A DNA stretch of 64,000 bases from NCBI GenBank assembly GCA_002309195.1, contig DBWY01000004.1:89295-153294 (forward strand), read 5' to 3'. The position numbers and the translations under genes were made by a program. The notes below the pieces were generated by a model. That model was given only the letters and a program-made list of their open reading frames with translations, did no database searches and had not been told where the DNA came from. Positions 46,920 to 55,730 of this stretch are shown here, in pieces. This stretch comes from Treponema sp. UBA1226 (GTDB lineage: Bacteria > Spirochaetota > Spirochaetia > Treponematales > Treponemataceae). How positions within the stretch are numbered: the stretch's first letter is position 1; every line of letters starts with the position of its first letter.

Positions 46920-47606
46920 GATATTTTTTAAAGAGTCAAACATGTGCTGCTTTTTTACCGGATCTCCACCAGTAAGAAACTCAAGTTTTTTTCTGGCTTC
47001 TTTTCTAAAAGAGTTTTCCTGATAAGTACACGTGCAGACCTGCGAAATATAACCTGATTTTTCTGCATGTTCAATTATCTTGTCTTCTGTAACATAACAA
47101 AGCGGGCGTATAATTGTAAGCGGATATTTTTTATAATTTAAAATCGGAGCCATCGTAGAAAGCTCACCTTTTTCAAGCATGTTCATCAAAAGAGTTTCAA
47201 GAATATCGTCCATATGGTGGCCTAAAACAAGCTTATTGTAATTATTGTCAATTGCATATTTTATAAGTTCTGTGCGCCTTTGAGTCGAACACCAGAAACA
47301 GTTCATCTTTTTATCTTTTTTTAAGCGGCCAAGCACATCGACTTTTATGTTCTCGCATTCCATGTTCCACAAAGAAAAGGTTTCTTTTAATTCTTGAGAC
47401 AGAGGCTTTGTAATTTCTGTTTCTATGTGAACAGCCTTAACATAAAAATCGCAGTCCTTTCTTTTTATTCTGTTAGAAAAATATTCAGCAAGGACAGTTG
47501 AGTCTTTTCCGCCAGAAGCTGCAATAAGAAGTCTGTCCCCGCTTTTAATGAGATTGTAGTCAAAAATCGCCTTGTCTATAAGACTGAATATAAGAGGCTG
47601 TCCCAT
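46899..47606 (-). CDS. ttcA: TtcA-like tRNA 2-thiocytidine synthetase
   Basis: ATP-PPase that thiolates tRNA (TtcA/TilS superfamily, 235 aa). PP-loop is AASGGKDST; a CxxC pair in CFWCS would bind an Fe-S cluster; LVLGHHMDDILETLLMNM and CYVTEDKIIEHAE are typical of TtcA. The ATG at 47606 follows a promoter by 7 bases; an upstream in-frame TTG at 47642 is inside the -35 box and unlikely to be the start. Divergent from epmA. Confidence 0.87.
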   Translation of the reverse strand: MGQPLIFSLIDKAIFDYNLIKSGDRLLIAASGGKDSTVLAEYFSNRIKRKDCDFYVKAVHIETEITKPLSQELKETFSLWNMECENIKVDVLGRLKKDKKMNCFWCSTQRRTELIKYAIDNNYNKLVLGHHMDDILETLLMNMLEKGELSTMAPILNYKKYPLTIIRPLCYVTEDKIIEHAEKSGYISQVCTCTYQENSFRKEARKKLEFLTGGDPVKKQHMFDSLKNILTEYLP

Positions 47607-47613
47607 AAATAAA

Positions 47614-47642
47614 ATCTTAAAATAAATTGACACTATTGGCAA
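47614..47642 (-). promoter_or_regulatory. ttcA promoter, predicted leaderless
   Basis: Minus strand: TTGCCA (47642-47637), 17-base spacer, TAAGAT (47619-47614), then 7 bases to the ATG at 47606. It overlaps the epmA promoter on the other strand. Confidence 0.55.
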
Positions 47643-47655
47643 GATTTTGGATAAT
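47627..47655 (+). promoter_or_regulatory. epmA promoter, predicted leaderless
   Basis: TTGACA (47627-47632), 17-base spacer, GATAAT (47650-47655), then 7 bases to the ATG at 47663. The ttcA -35 box lies inside its spacer. Confidence 0.6.
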
Positions 47656-47662
47656 TTAAGCT

Positions 47663-48658
47663 ATGGATTTAGAGATGCTTGAATTTCGCGCATCGGTTAT
47701 GCAGAAGATACGCGCGTTTTTCATTAAAAAAGGATTTTTAGAACTCGACACACCGGCTTTAAGCAGAGACTTGATTCCAGAAACATGCCTTGAAGTTTTT
47801 AAAACTGAATACATAAAGCCCTGGATAGAAGAAAAAATTCCTTTGTATCTTGTTCCGTCACCGGAGATTTACATTAAAAAAATAATCTCGCAGCATAAAA
47901 AAGATGTGTTCCAGATTTCAAAATGCTATCGTAACATCGAATCTGTCGGAAACATTCACAGCCCAGAGTTTACAATGCTTGAATATTACAAGATGAATGC
48001 TTCTTACATGGATACTGCGCGCCTTACAGAAGAACTTTTTAACGAGCTTCTTCCTCCAAAACCTGATGCAGGACAGCCAGATTCTTTTTCTTACATGAGA
48101 CCGCCGTTTTATCATTTAAGAATAGATGACGCATTTAAACAGTATGCAGGCTTTGCATTATCTTCATGTCCGGAAAGTGCCGACCTTGCACGTCATGCGC
48201 GCGAGCTTGGTCTTGAAGAAAGTAAAGACAATCCGTTTGAAAGCTGGGCATGGGACGACCTTTACGAGCTTATTTTAGTTCACTGCGTAGAGCCCCACCT
48301 TCCGAAGGATGTTCCTGTAATGCTGATGGACTACCCGGCCAAAGTTCCGTGTCTTGCCCAGGAGTTTTACAAAAACGGAATGTACTGGAAAGAAAGGTTT
48401 GAACTTTACTGCGCTGGAATCGAGCTTTGTAACTGTTATTCAGAAGAAACAGACCCTAAAAAAATAAAGAAGTACTTCGAAGATGAATCAGAACAGAAAA
48501 AGAAATTTGCAAGAATTCAGCATGAAACAGACGAAAACTACTGGAAGATTTTCGAAAGCTTTCCTAAATGCTCGGGAAACGCAATCGGAGTGGATCGTCT
48601 CATTGCCCTTTTGAGCGGTCATAAAACGATAGAAAGTGTCTTGCCATTTTTACTGTAA
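47663..48658 (+). CDS. epmA: Elongation factor P lysine ligase (EpmA/GenX)
   Basis: A 331-aa class II lysyl-tRNA-synthetase paralogue without an anticodon-binding domain. Motif 2 is KCYRNIESVGNIHSPEFTML, and motif 3 is SGNAIGVDRLIALL. In other bacteria it attaches (R)-beta-lysine to a conserved lysine of EF-P; its gene lies directly before efp here, which supports the same role. The partner aminomutase EpmB is not in the window. Confidence 0.92.
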   Translation: MDLEMLEFRASVMQKIRAFFIKKGFLELDTPALSRDLIPETCLEVFKTEYIKPWIEEKIPLYLVPSPEIYIKKIISQHKKDVFQISKCYRNIESVGNIHSPEFTMLEYYKMNASYMDTARLTEELFNELLPPKPDAGQPDSFSYMRPPFYHLRIDDAFKQYAGFALSSCPESADLARHARELGLEESKDNPFESWAWDDLYELILVHCVEPHLPKDVPVMLMDYPAKVPCLAQEFYKNGMYWKERFELYCAGIELCNCYSEETDPKKIKKYFEDESEQKKKFARIQHETDENYWKIFESFPKCSGNAIGVDRLIALLSGHKTIESVLPFLL

Positions 48659-48708
48659 ATATCTATAATAATAGAAATTAACATGCTTTTTAATTTGTGA
48701 GGTTTTAT

Positions 48709-49275
48709 ATGATTAGAGGCGGCGAAATTAACAAGGGTACAGTTCTTATTATCAAGAACGCTCCATACCTTGTTGTAGAAAGAGAATTTGTAAACCCTGG
48801 AAAAGGAACTGCATTTGCTCGCTGCAAACTTAAGAACTTAAAGGACGGTTCAGTATTGAGCCAGCAGGTTTTTAAAACACCTGATACTTTCGAAGATGCA
48901 ACTGTAGACACAATCAATGCACAGTATATTTATTCAGAAGCAGATGCTTATATCTTCCAGAACTCAGAAACATTTGACCAGATTTCTGTTCCTACTGAAT
49001 TAAACCCGGACCTTAAATATTATCTTCGTGACGACATCGATTACCAGATTGTAATCTGGGACGGAAATCCTATCGATGTTAAAGTTCCACAGAAGATGCA
49101 GTTTATCGTTGAAGAATCAGAAAACTACATCAAAGGCGATACAGTAAGTGGTGCAACAAAGCCTATTACAACAGAAACAGGACTTACAGTTCGCGTTCCT
49201 CTGTTCATCAAACAGGGCGAAAAAATCGTAGTTAACACAGAAACTAATGAATACGTAGAAAGAATTAACAAATAA
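48709..49275 (+). CDS. efp: Elongation factor P
   Basis: Relieves ribosome stalling at polyproline (188 aa). The domain I tip loop carries the modifiable Lys in EFVNPGKGTAFARCKL. C-terminal domain III ends TGLTVRVPLFIKQGEKIVVNTETNEY. TGAGG lies about 6 bases before the ATG; a GTG at 48697 is in frame but less likely. It is encoded 50 bases after epmA, the enzyme expected to modify it, and ends before a strong terminator. Confidence 0.95.
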   Translation: MIRGGEINKGTVLIIKNAPYLVVEREFVNPGKGTAFARCKLKNLKDGSVLSQQVFKTPDTFEDATVDTINAQYIYSEADAYIFQNSETFDQISVPTELNPDLKYYLRDDIDYQIVIWDGNPIDVKVPQKMQFIVEESENYIKGDTVSGATKPITTETGLTVRVPLFIKQGEKIVVNTETNEYVERINK

Positions 49276-49291
49276 TTCTTTTTTGTTTTAC

Positions 49292-49329
49292 AAATCCCGC
49301 GACCTTTTACGGTAAGTGGGATTTTTTTT
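49292..49329 (+). terminator. efp terminator
   Basis: Stem AAATCCCGC / GTGGGATTT (one G-U) with an inner ACC/GGT pair, followed by eight Ts. Confidence 0.88.
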
Positions 49330-49343
49330 GCCCAACTCTTATT

Positions 49344-50309
49344 TTAATAAGATTGCCAATCCGCTTCTGCTTTTACGCACAGTTTTTTGTCGGTTACAGG
49401 GTGAATCAACTCAAGTGACTCGGCGTGCAGCATAAGTCGAGAATTTGCGCGGCCGCCGTAAAGACTGTCGCCGATAATTGCAAAGCCGCTTTGGGCAAGA
49501 TGAACTCTTATCTGGTGGGTGCGGCCAGTTACAGGGTGACACTCGAGAATGCAAATGCCCGCGCGCCGTTGCCGGATTTTAAAATCTGTTACGGCAAGGA
49601 CGCCGCCTTTTGACTCTGGAACACTTCCCCACTTTCCCTGTGCAGACTTTGAACTTATGCGGCCAAGATAATTTTTTACGGTAAACGAGTCTTTGATTTT
49701 TGGCGAGTCTTCGACTGCAGCGATATATGTTTTAGTAACCGGGCGCTGCGACACCGCGCTTTGACTTGACTCGAGTTCAAGCTTTGCAGAGTCAAACATA
49801 TCAAATATTGCTTTGTTTACTTCGCGCTTTTTCGTAAATAAAATTACGCCCGAAGTTTCTTTATCAAGCCTGTGCATGATGCCGACATAAGGCGGATTTC
49901 GCAAACCCGGATTTTTGCTCCACAAATACCGGACGACCGCGTCATGCAGATTGTCGCGCGAATCCACGATTGTCTTTTCCGTCGGAAAGTGACACGGCTT
50001 ATTTATAAAAATCAGATAGTCGTCCTCATACAAAACTGCTTCGGGCGTTACTTCAAACTTAATGTCATCTGCAGGTTTTTCAAAAAACAATTTTTCTTTA
50101 TCTATAAAGGCGCTCACCTTTGAGCCAGATCTTAAATCAAATGCCGGGATCCGCACGACACGGCCATCAACCGAAACACATCCTGATATAATAAGACGTC
50201 TTATTTTACTGTTTGAAATTTCGCACCCTAAAGTTTCTGGAATAACTTTTCTAAGAAACTCATTAAGGCGTACATTAGAAGAAACAGTAAAAATAAGGTT
50301 CTGGTTCAT
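49344..50309 (-). CDS. RluA-family pseudouridine synthase
   Basis: A 321-aa rRNA or tRNA pseudouridine synthase. An N-terminal S4 RNA-binding domain (about residues 12-70, RLIISGCVSVDGRVV) precedes the catalytic core with Asp in MHRLDKETSGVILFTKK. The C-terminus includes HPVTGRTHQIRVHLAQSG and IGDSLYGG, typical of RluD/RluC. The insertion around residues 175-195 (ESSQSAVSQRPVT) is unusual. Its target uridine is not predictable. Confidence 0.9.
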   Translation of the reverse strand: MNQNLIFTVSSNVRLNEFLRKVIPETLGCEISNSKIRRLIISGCVSVDGRVVRIPAFDLRSGSKVSAFIDKEKLFFEKPADDIKFEVTPEAVLYEDDYLIFINKPCHFPTEKTIVDSRDNLHDAVVRYLWSKNPGLRNPPYVGIMHRLDKETSGVILFTKKREVNKAIFDMFDSAKLELESSQSAVSQRPVTKTYIAAVEDSPKIKDSFTVKNYLGRISSKSAQGKWGSVPESKGGVLAVTDFKIRQRRAGICILECHPVTGRTHQIRVHLAQSGFAIIGDSLYGGRANSRLMLHAESLELIHPVTDKKLCVKAEADWQSY

Positions 50310-50341
50310 ATTTTTATTCCGCTTGAAAGATTAAAGAGGAC

Positions 50342-51352
50342 TTAAATAAAATCGTACTCAGGGCCTTCATCTCCTGCATAAACTTTAACCCTGCAGTTTT
50401 CCATGCAGACATTGTCAGAAAAGGCACTTAAGTTTAGCGAAGCCGGGCTTAAAAGATCATCAGGGCTGTAAGAAAGCTCAAGGACAGTTTCTTCGTTTTC
50501 TTCGTCAACCCGGCTGAAAGCACCGTAAAGCATTACAAGGTCTTTTGCAATTTCAAAAAGATGCTCTTTATGCTTTTCTTCAAACTTCATTTCAAGAAAA
50601 AGAAGCTGCATTTTTTCGATTTCCTTATGTGTAAAGCTTTCGATTTTTTCGACATCTTTTGGGTTTACGTTATTGCACTCAAGCCATTCTGCAAAATCAG
50701 AAAAGAATTTTGAAGGCGCAATCTTTAAAGGCATTATCACGCAGTTAAACCATGGAACCGCCCTTCCTGATGTGTAGAAAATCTTTGCAGCAGCCGCAAT
50801 TTTTTTTGAGTATTCAATATCCTGGCTTGAATAAGTTCCAGTACACTTTTCCTTTAAGTCAGATTTTTTTTCAATCTGAGGAAAATCTATGTGGTTTGGA
50901 TAAAGTGTTACTGCAAAATCGATTCTGTCGCGGAACGATTTAAAAGAATCTCCCTGGCTTAAAGCAAAATCAAGGTCAAAACCAAAAACAAGACCGGCAT
51001 TGTTTAAAAGAGCAGCTTTTTTTGAATAAAGCTTTTTGTCAAAAAGAAAAACCTTTTTGTCTTTTTCTGAAATCTGGTTTTTACTTTCTGTCATAGGAAT
51101 TTCAAGAGAACAGAAAAGATTTGAAACAAGCGAAATAATTTCGCCGTCAATAATCTGAGGTTCGATTTTTAAACTGATATAGCAGTCAGGAATATCTTTT
51201 GCGGCGAAATTTAAAAAACGTATTAACTTCTTTTTATCCGATGCAAGAATCTGATCGTGAACATAAAGTTCGGTAATCTTTTTCTGCGCAAAAGTCTTTA
51301 ACTCTGCTTCGAGACTATCGTGATTAAAATTATATTCAGCACCCTGCATCAA
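50342..51352 (-). CDS. Radical-SAM-like TIM-barrel protein lacking the Fe-S motif
   Basis: A 336-aa cytoplasmic protein not recognised as a named family. ITELYVHDQILASDKKKLIRF, then PDCYISLKIEPQIIDGEIISL and GFDLDFALSQGDSFKSFRDR with LYPNHIDFPQI follow the strand-helix order of B12-binding-type radical SAM barrels (E(L/I)xxxD..., E(L/I)RP..., D(L/I)xxGLPG..., LxPdhi..FPL). No CxxxCxxC cluster motif is present, so radical chemistry is unlikely. It starts 3 bases after the asnA stop and is probably cotranslated. Confidence 0.65.
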   Translation of the reverse strand: MMQGAEYNFNHDSLEAELKTFAQKKITELYVHDQILASDKKKLIRFLNFAAKDIPDCYISLKIEPQIIDGEIISLVSNLFCSLEIPMTESKNQISEKDKKVFLFDKKLYSKKAALLNNAGLVFGFDLDFALSQGDSFKSFRDRIDFAVTLYPNHIDFPQIEKKSDLKEKCTGTYSSQDIEYSKKIAAAAKIFYTSGRAVPWFNCVIMPLKIAPSKFFSDFAEWLECNNVNPKDVEKIESFTHKEIEKMQLLFLEMKFEEKHKEHLFEIAKDLVMLYGAFSRVDEENEETVLELSYSPDDLLSPASLNLSAFSDNVCMENCRVKVYAGDEGPEYDFI

Positions 51353-51355
51353 AAA

Positions 51356-52450
51356 CTATTTTAACTGCAAAAGTTTGATTCCGGCTTTCTTACATGCCGC
51401 AAATTCTTTTTCCGGCCAGATAGAAACCTGTGTTTCACCGATGTGAGCCTTTCTTAAAAGGAACATGCAAAGGCGCGACTGTCCGATACCGCCGCCGATT
51501 GTCTGTGTAAGTTCGCCTTTGAGAAGTTTTGAGTGGAACATAAGCTTTGCCCTTTCTTCTGCATCTCTTTCTTCAAGCTGAAGCTGTAAAGAATGTGCAT
51601 TAACTCTTATTCCCATTGATGAAAGCTCGAGAGGAAGCTCAAGGACAGAATCCCATACAAGTAAGTCACCGTTAAGGCCTCTGTGTCCGTCACCGCTTTC
51701 TGAAATCCAGTCATCGTAGTCAGGAGCACGGCCGTCATGAATAGTTCCGTCAGGAAGTTTGCCACCGATTCCGCAGATAAATACTGCACCATATTTTTTT
51801 GTAACGACAGCTTCCCTTTCTTTTGGAGAAAGATTAGGATACTGTCTCTGAAGATCATCAGAATAAAGGAAAGTTACCTGTTCAGGAAGAACCGGTTTAA
51901 TCTGAGTATAACGGTCATAAATAAAAAATTCTGTGCGTTTGATGCAGCGGTAAATTTTATTTACGATTTCGTGAAGATAATAAATCGTTCTGTCTTTTTC
52001 GTCGATTGCCATTTCCCAGTCCCACTGGTCAACGTAAATCGAATGAAGTGCATCGATATCGTCATCAGGTCTGATGGCGTTCATATCTGTGTAGATTCCG
52101 AATCCCGGAGTCATCTTTAAATCTGTTACTTTAAGTCTCTTCCATTTTGCAAGTGACTGAACGATTTCGAGTTTTTCATCATTGAGCTGTTTTACCGGAA
52201 AAGATACCGGGCGCTCGATTCCATTTAAATCATCGTTAACACCAGTTGATGCTCTAACAAAAAGAGGCGCTGTTACTCGAGTTAAATTCAACTCGGTAGA
52301 AAGCGCCATCTGAAAAAAGTCCTTGATTAAGACGATTGCATGTTCTGTTTCTTTTTCACCCAAAATTGATTTGTAGTGTTTTTTAGGCAGAATTGTTTTT
52401 TTTGAAACTGATTTTTTTGATGCGACGGTTGTCTTTGATGATTTAGCCAT
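51356..52450 (-). CDS. asnA: Aspartate-ammonia ligase (asparagine synthetase A)
   Basis: Makes asparagine from aspartate, ammonia and ATP (364 aa). Strong similarity to E. coli AsnA blocks: VQSLAKWKRLKV, LHSIYVDQWDWE, GIGGKLPDGTIHDGRAPDYDDW, HRGLNGDLLVWDSVLELPLELSSMGIRV and QTIGGGIGQSRLCMFLL. An extra N-terminal tail of about 24 Ser/Lys/Thr-rich residues is present. The ATG at 52450 has GAGG upstream; an in-frame start at 52501 lies inside the promoter. Confidence 0.94.
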   Translation of the reverse strand: MAKSSKTTVASKKSVSKKTILPKKHYKSILGEKETEHAIVLIKDFFQMALSTELNLTRVTAPLFVRASTGVNDDLNGIERPVSFPVKQLNDEKLEIVQSLAKWKRLKVTDLKMTPGFGIYTDMNAIRPDDDIDALHSIYVDQWDWEMAIDEKDRTIYYLHEIVNKIYRCIKRTEFFIYDRYTQIKPVLPEQVTFLYSDDLQRQYPNLSPKEREAVVTKKYGAVFICGIGGKLPDGTIHDGRAPDYDDWISESGDGHRGLNGDLLVWDSVLELPLELSSMGIRVNAHSLQLQLEERDAEERAKLMFHSKLLKGELTQTIGGGIGQSRLCMFLLRKAHIGETQVSIWPEKEFAACKKAGIKLLQLK

Positions 52451-52472
52451 ATGAATTCCTCTATAGATAAAA

Positions 52473-52501
52473 ATAATAACACTTAAAATATTTTTTCGCA
52501 A
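52473..52501 (-). promoter_or_regulatory. asnA promoter
   Basis: Minus strand: TTGCGA (52501-52496), 17-base spacer, TATTAT (52478-52473). The predicted leader is about 16 bases and holds a GAGG site, so this is a normal short-leader mRNA, in contrast to the divergent nuclease gene. Confidence 0.6.
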
Positions 52502-52545
52502 TAGAAAATAATTCTGTATATAGTATCCATGTTGAATTTACTCAA

Positions 52546-52574
52546 TTGAAGTGCAGATTTTTTTCCTTTATAAT
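52546..52574 (+). promoter_or_regulatory. Nuclease gene promoter, predicted leaderless
   Basis: TTGAAG (52546-52551), 17-base spacer, perfect TATAAT (52569-52574), then 7 bases to the ATG at 52582. No Shine-Dalgarno sequence. Confidence 0.65.
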
Positions 52575-52581
52575 TGAATAC

Positions 52582-53478
52582 ATGAAAAAACGGCCGCTTT
52601 ACATTGTAATCATGATATTATGTTTTACAGCATCCATAGCCCTCCTCCTGTCACTTGCAAAAAATGAGGATACGACAGAAAAAGCAGACCCTGACGCGCC
52701 GGCCACTACCCTCGCCGCAAACGACCTTCATTTAGAAATTCCGCTTTGCCCCCGCGACTGCCTTTTAATTTCAGAAGACGACACAAAAGGCGTGCTTGAA
52801 ACACCCGAAAAAGAAGACAGCCACCAGATAATCCGGCATGCAGGTTTTACACTCTGCTACCGCGAAAAATACGAACAGGCCGAATGGGTAGCCTACACCC
52901 TCGACTCAGAAAAAATCCAGAAAAATGTTGCAAGAAAAGACAACTTTCGCTCAGACCCCAAAGTCCTTACAGGCTCTGCAACGCCTGCAGATTACAAAAA
53001 ATCAGGCTATGACAGAGGACACCTTGCTCCAAGCGCCGACATGACATACAGTTTTGAAACGATGGACGAATCCTTTTTTATGAGCAACATGAGTCCTCAA
53101 AAAGCAGACTTTAACCGGGGCCTCTGGAAAGACCTTGAACACGAAGTGCGCTGCTTTGCAGAACGCTTTGACCTACTCTACATCGTAACAGGTCCTGTTT
53201 TAGATAAAGCTGAATTTAACTCAATAGGAAAAAACTGTGTTGCAGTTCCCGATTTTTACTATAAAGCAATTCTTGGTGTTCGTAATGATGCTTACTTTGC
53301 AATCGGCTTTATTCTTCCTAACGAAAAATGCGAAGGTACGATATGGGATTATGCAGTTTCTGTAGACGAAGTAGAAAACCGTACCTTTCTTGATTTCTTT
53401 TATCTTCTTGAAGATGATGCCGAAAATAAAATAGAAGAAAGTTTTGAACTTTCTGACTGGATGGTAGAAAATGAATAA
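52582..53478 (+). CDS. DNA/RNA non-specific endonuclease (NUC1 type), secreted or anchored
   Basis: A beta-beta-alpha-metal nuclease of about 298 aa. An N-terminal hydrophobic segment (about residues 5-22) indicates export or membrane anchoring. The active site is YDRGHLAPSADM (DRGH with catalytic His), followed by FFMSNMSPQKADFNRGLWKDLEHEVR, whose Asn is the metal ligand position. Probably degrades extracellular or periplasmic nucleic acid as a nutrient source. The ATG at 52582 is chosen from the promoter and signal sequence. It overlaps eda by 8 bases. Confidence 0.9.
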   Translation: MKKRPLYIVIMILCFTASIALLLSLAKNEDTTEKADPDAPATTLAANDLHLEIPLCPRDCLLISEDDTKGVLETPEKEDSHQIIRHAGFTLCYREKYEQAEWVAYTLDSEKIQKNVARKDNFRSDPKVLTGSATPADYKKSGYDRGHLAPSADMTYSFETMDESFFMSNMSPQKADFNRGLWKDLEHEVRCFAERFDLLYIVTGPVLDKAEFNSIGKNCVAVPDFYYKAILGVRNDAYFAIGFILPNEKCEGTIWDYAVSVDEVENRTFLDFFYLLEDDAENKIEESFELSDWMVENE

Positions 53479-54043
53479 AAATTATCTTAAGAATGCAGAA
53501 AACTTTTTTTCAAAAATCAGGGAATATAAAATAATTCCGCTTGTAAAAATAGAAAACGAAAATGACGCAGAAAAAACCGCCGAACGCCTTTTATCGACCG
53601 GTCACAAAATTGCAGAAATCGCATACCGCACGAACGCCGCAGGTAAATGCATAAAATACATAAGCCAAAACTACCCGGACCTTCTTGTAGGAGCCGGAAC
53701 CGTTACTAATGTAAAAACTGCACGCGATGCAATTTCTAACGGCGCAAAATTTATCGTAATGCCCGGCTTTGATAAAAAAACAGTTCTTTACTGCATAAAA
53801 AAAGGCGTTCCTGTAATTCCCGGGGTTATGACACCTACAGAAATTATGAACGCCTCATCTTACGGTCTTAAAGTATTAAAGCTTTTCCCGGCAGTACTTT
53901 CCGGCGGTACAAAGCTTTTACAAGCTCTCAAAGGTCCGTTTAATGACATCATGTTTATCCCGACCGGAGGAATTACAGAAGAAAATACAGACGAATATCT
54001 TAGCCTTTCTAACGTAATCGCAGTCGGCGGATCATGGAAATAA
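53471..54043 (+). CDS. eda: KDPG/KHG aldolase
   Basis: 2-keto-3-deoxy-6-phosphogluconate aldolase (190 aa), a TIM-barrel class I enzyme of the Entner-Doudoroff or uronate catabolic route. Shows IIPLVKIENENDAEKTAERL, the E in IAEIAYRTNAA, GAGTVTN, FIVMPGFD, PVIPGVMTPTEIM and the Schiff-base Lys in LKLFPA. Its overlap with the nuclease gene suggests cotranscription; the functional link is not clear. Uronate degradation would fit plant-polymer feeding. Confidence 0.92.
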   Translation: MNKNYLKNAENFFSKIREYKIIPLVKIENENDAEKTAERLLSTGHKIAEIAYRTNAAGKCIKYISQNYPDLLVGAGTVTNVKTARDAISNGAKFIVMPGFDKKTVLYCIKKGVPVIPGVMTPTEIMNASSYGLKVLKLFPAVLSGGTKLLQALKGPFNDIMFIPTGGITEENTDEYLSLSNVIAVGGSWK

Positions 54044-54112
54044 AAAATCCCCGCACCTGTTTTCCAGTTTCCACTTTTCATTATCAGATGCCAGATTGTA
54101 AAAATTTACCAG

Positions 54113-55624
54113 TTAGATTTCCAGACTTTTTATTTCCTGCCATACGTATGGAGCAGAAAGTACATACCGGTCATTAGGAAAATAAACATAATCTTCATAT
54201 TCACTGTATTTTCTCATCTTAAGCAAAAGCTCTTCTGTATTATTGGAACTATCAAGTTCATAACCGATATACTCATCAAAAATAGGTTCATCTTCCCACT
54301 CATGATAAATATTTGTTACAACAATCTTTTTGAGTTTATTACCACAAAGATAATAAAAGCCCTCTACACTGTCGACAGGAGAAGAGAAACGGTTTCCATG
54401 AATTACAGGAGATTGCGGAATGCGGGACCACTGCATGATTTCAAGATGATTATAACAGAACCACTCGTCTAATCCAGAAGTATCAATTTTATATGCGACA
54501 TTATTTTTTACAAGCACTAAATCTACAATTTCTATATCCTCATAATCATAGCTTTCAATAAATGACCATTCTCTCGAGCATGCTTCCTGATTATTAGCTG
54601 CAAAAGTTGAAAGAAGAAGCTGTTTTTCTTTTGTTTCAAAATCTGTCCATTCAGAAGCATACATACTTATGTAACGCGCAGGTAAGTTATAATCTTTACC
54701 ATCTATCTGTATTTTATACTCATTGCAATACACATCATCTATATATACATAAGCGTTGGGGTTTTCTATATCTGCAGGACCTTTAACAACTACTTCTGTT
54801 CCTGCCTTAAATTTCTTTGATCCAATTGTAACATCACACATTAAGTAATGTCTGATATCTGCAATACGCTCCATACCCCAATCACTGATAGGAATTAACC
54901 CAGGCATATAATATACAAACTCTGGAACCGATTCAGGCGGATTCATTTTCTTATTTGCAGGAGTAAATTCTTTTAAAGGGTTGTCCTTTGCTTCTTTAAT
55001 CATTTTAAATGATTCTTTAACAATTCCATCAGCATTATCCAGCGCATGAGGATTTGTACACATTTTAAAATCATCAGACAGAACAAATCTTATTAAATCT
55101 ATATTAGATGAATTCTTTGAATAAATATCAATAAACGGCCATATTCCCTCTGCTTCATCATAAAGCGAAACATCAATTTTTCTGTCTGCCAGCTTTAAAA
55201 AGATATATAATTTATCAGCACTACTTTTAACAAGATAATAAAGTGCATTCCTTCCGTCATGATCTTTTACATTAATATCCTTTACATCTTCAATAATTTT
55301 AGAGCAAACCTGCAATTCAGAATCAAAGCATACAAATAAAGGATATATTCCATTTGCATCAGCAAGATTAACATCTGCTCCAGCTTCAACACAGGCATTA
55401 AAAACATCAATAGTCATGGATGGAAGAAACTTTGTCAAAACAGTATATCCGTCTTGAGAAAAAGCGTTCATGTCATATTTATTCTTTCTGACATTTTCCA
55501 TTACTTCAGGTGTAAGACCTGAATATTTTTCAAGGTCTTTCCAGATATCTTTTTTTACACCACATGAACAAAAAACTGCACAGAGCACTACAAGCCCTGT
55601 AAAAAAACTGATACTTTTTTTCAT
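54113..55624 (-). CDS. Ankyrin-repeat lipoprotein
   Basis: A protein of about 503 aa with signal sequence MKKSISFFTGLVVLCAVFCSC (lipobox VFCSC). Residues about 50-150 carry ankyrin-like repeats (GYTVLTKFL, VFNACVEAGADVNLADANGIYPLF, INVKDHDGRNALYYLV). The C-terminal 300 residues are unlike known domains but contain repeated short beta segments and an SH3-like region (KFKAGTEVVVKGPADI). The ATG at 55624 has GAGGTG upstream, preferred over 55675. Function unknown. Confidence 0.78.
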   Translation of the reverse strand: MKKSISFFTGLVVLCAVFCSCGVKKDIWKDLEKYSGLTPEVMENVRKNKYDMNAFSQDGYTVLTKFLPSMTIDVFNACVEAGADVNLADANGIYPLFVCFDSELQVCSKIIEDVKDINVKDHDGRNALYYLVKSSADKLYIFLKLADRKIDVSLYDEAEGIWPFIDIYSKNSSNIDLIRFVLSDDFKMCTNPHALDNADGIVKESFKMIKEAKDNPLKEFTPANKKMNPPESVPEFVYYMPGLIPISDWGMERIADIRHYLMCDVTIGSKKFKAGTEVVVKGPADIENPNAYVYIDDVYCNEYKIQIDGKDYNLPARYISMYASEWTDFETKEKQLLLSTFAANNQEACSREWSFIESYDYEDIEIVDLVLVKNNVAYKIDTSGLDEWFCYNHLEIMQWSRIPQSPVIHGNRFSSPVDSVEGFYYLCGNKLKKIVVTNIYHEWEDEPIFDEYIGYELDSSNNTEELLLKMRKYSEYEDYVYFPNDRYVLSAPYVWQEIKSLEI

Positions 55625-55677
55625 AAAACACCTCAAAACGCGCCGTAAAATGCGCTTAAATTTTTTATCTATCAACT

Positions 55678-55720
55678 AAAAAAAATCCACGGCTTTAAGT
55701 TTTAGTTTAAGTCGTGGATT
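55678..55720 (-). terminator. apt terminator
   Basis: Minus-strand stem AATCCACG-A-CTT / AAG-C-CGTGGATT followed by eight Ts, 11 bases after the apt stop. Confidence 0.85.
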
Positions 55721-55730
55721 ATATGGCAGA

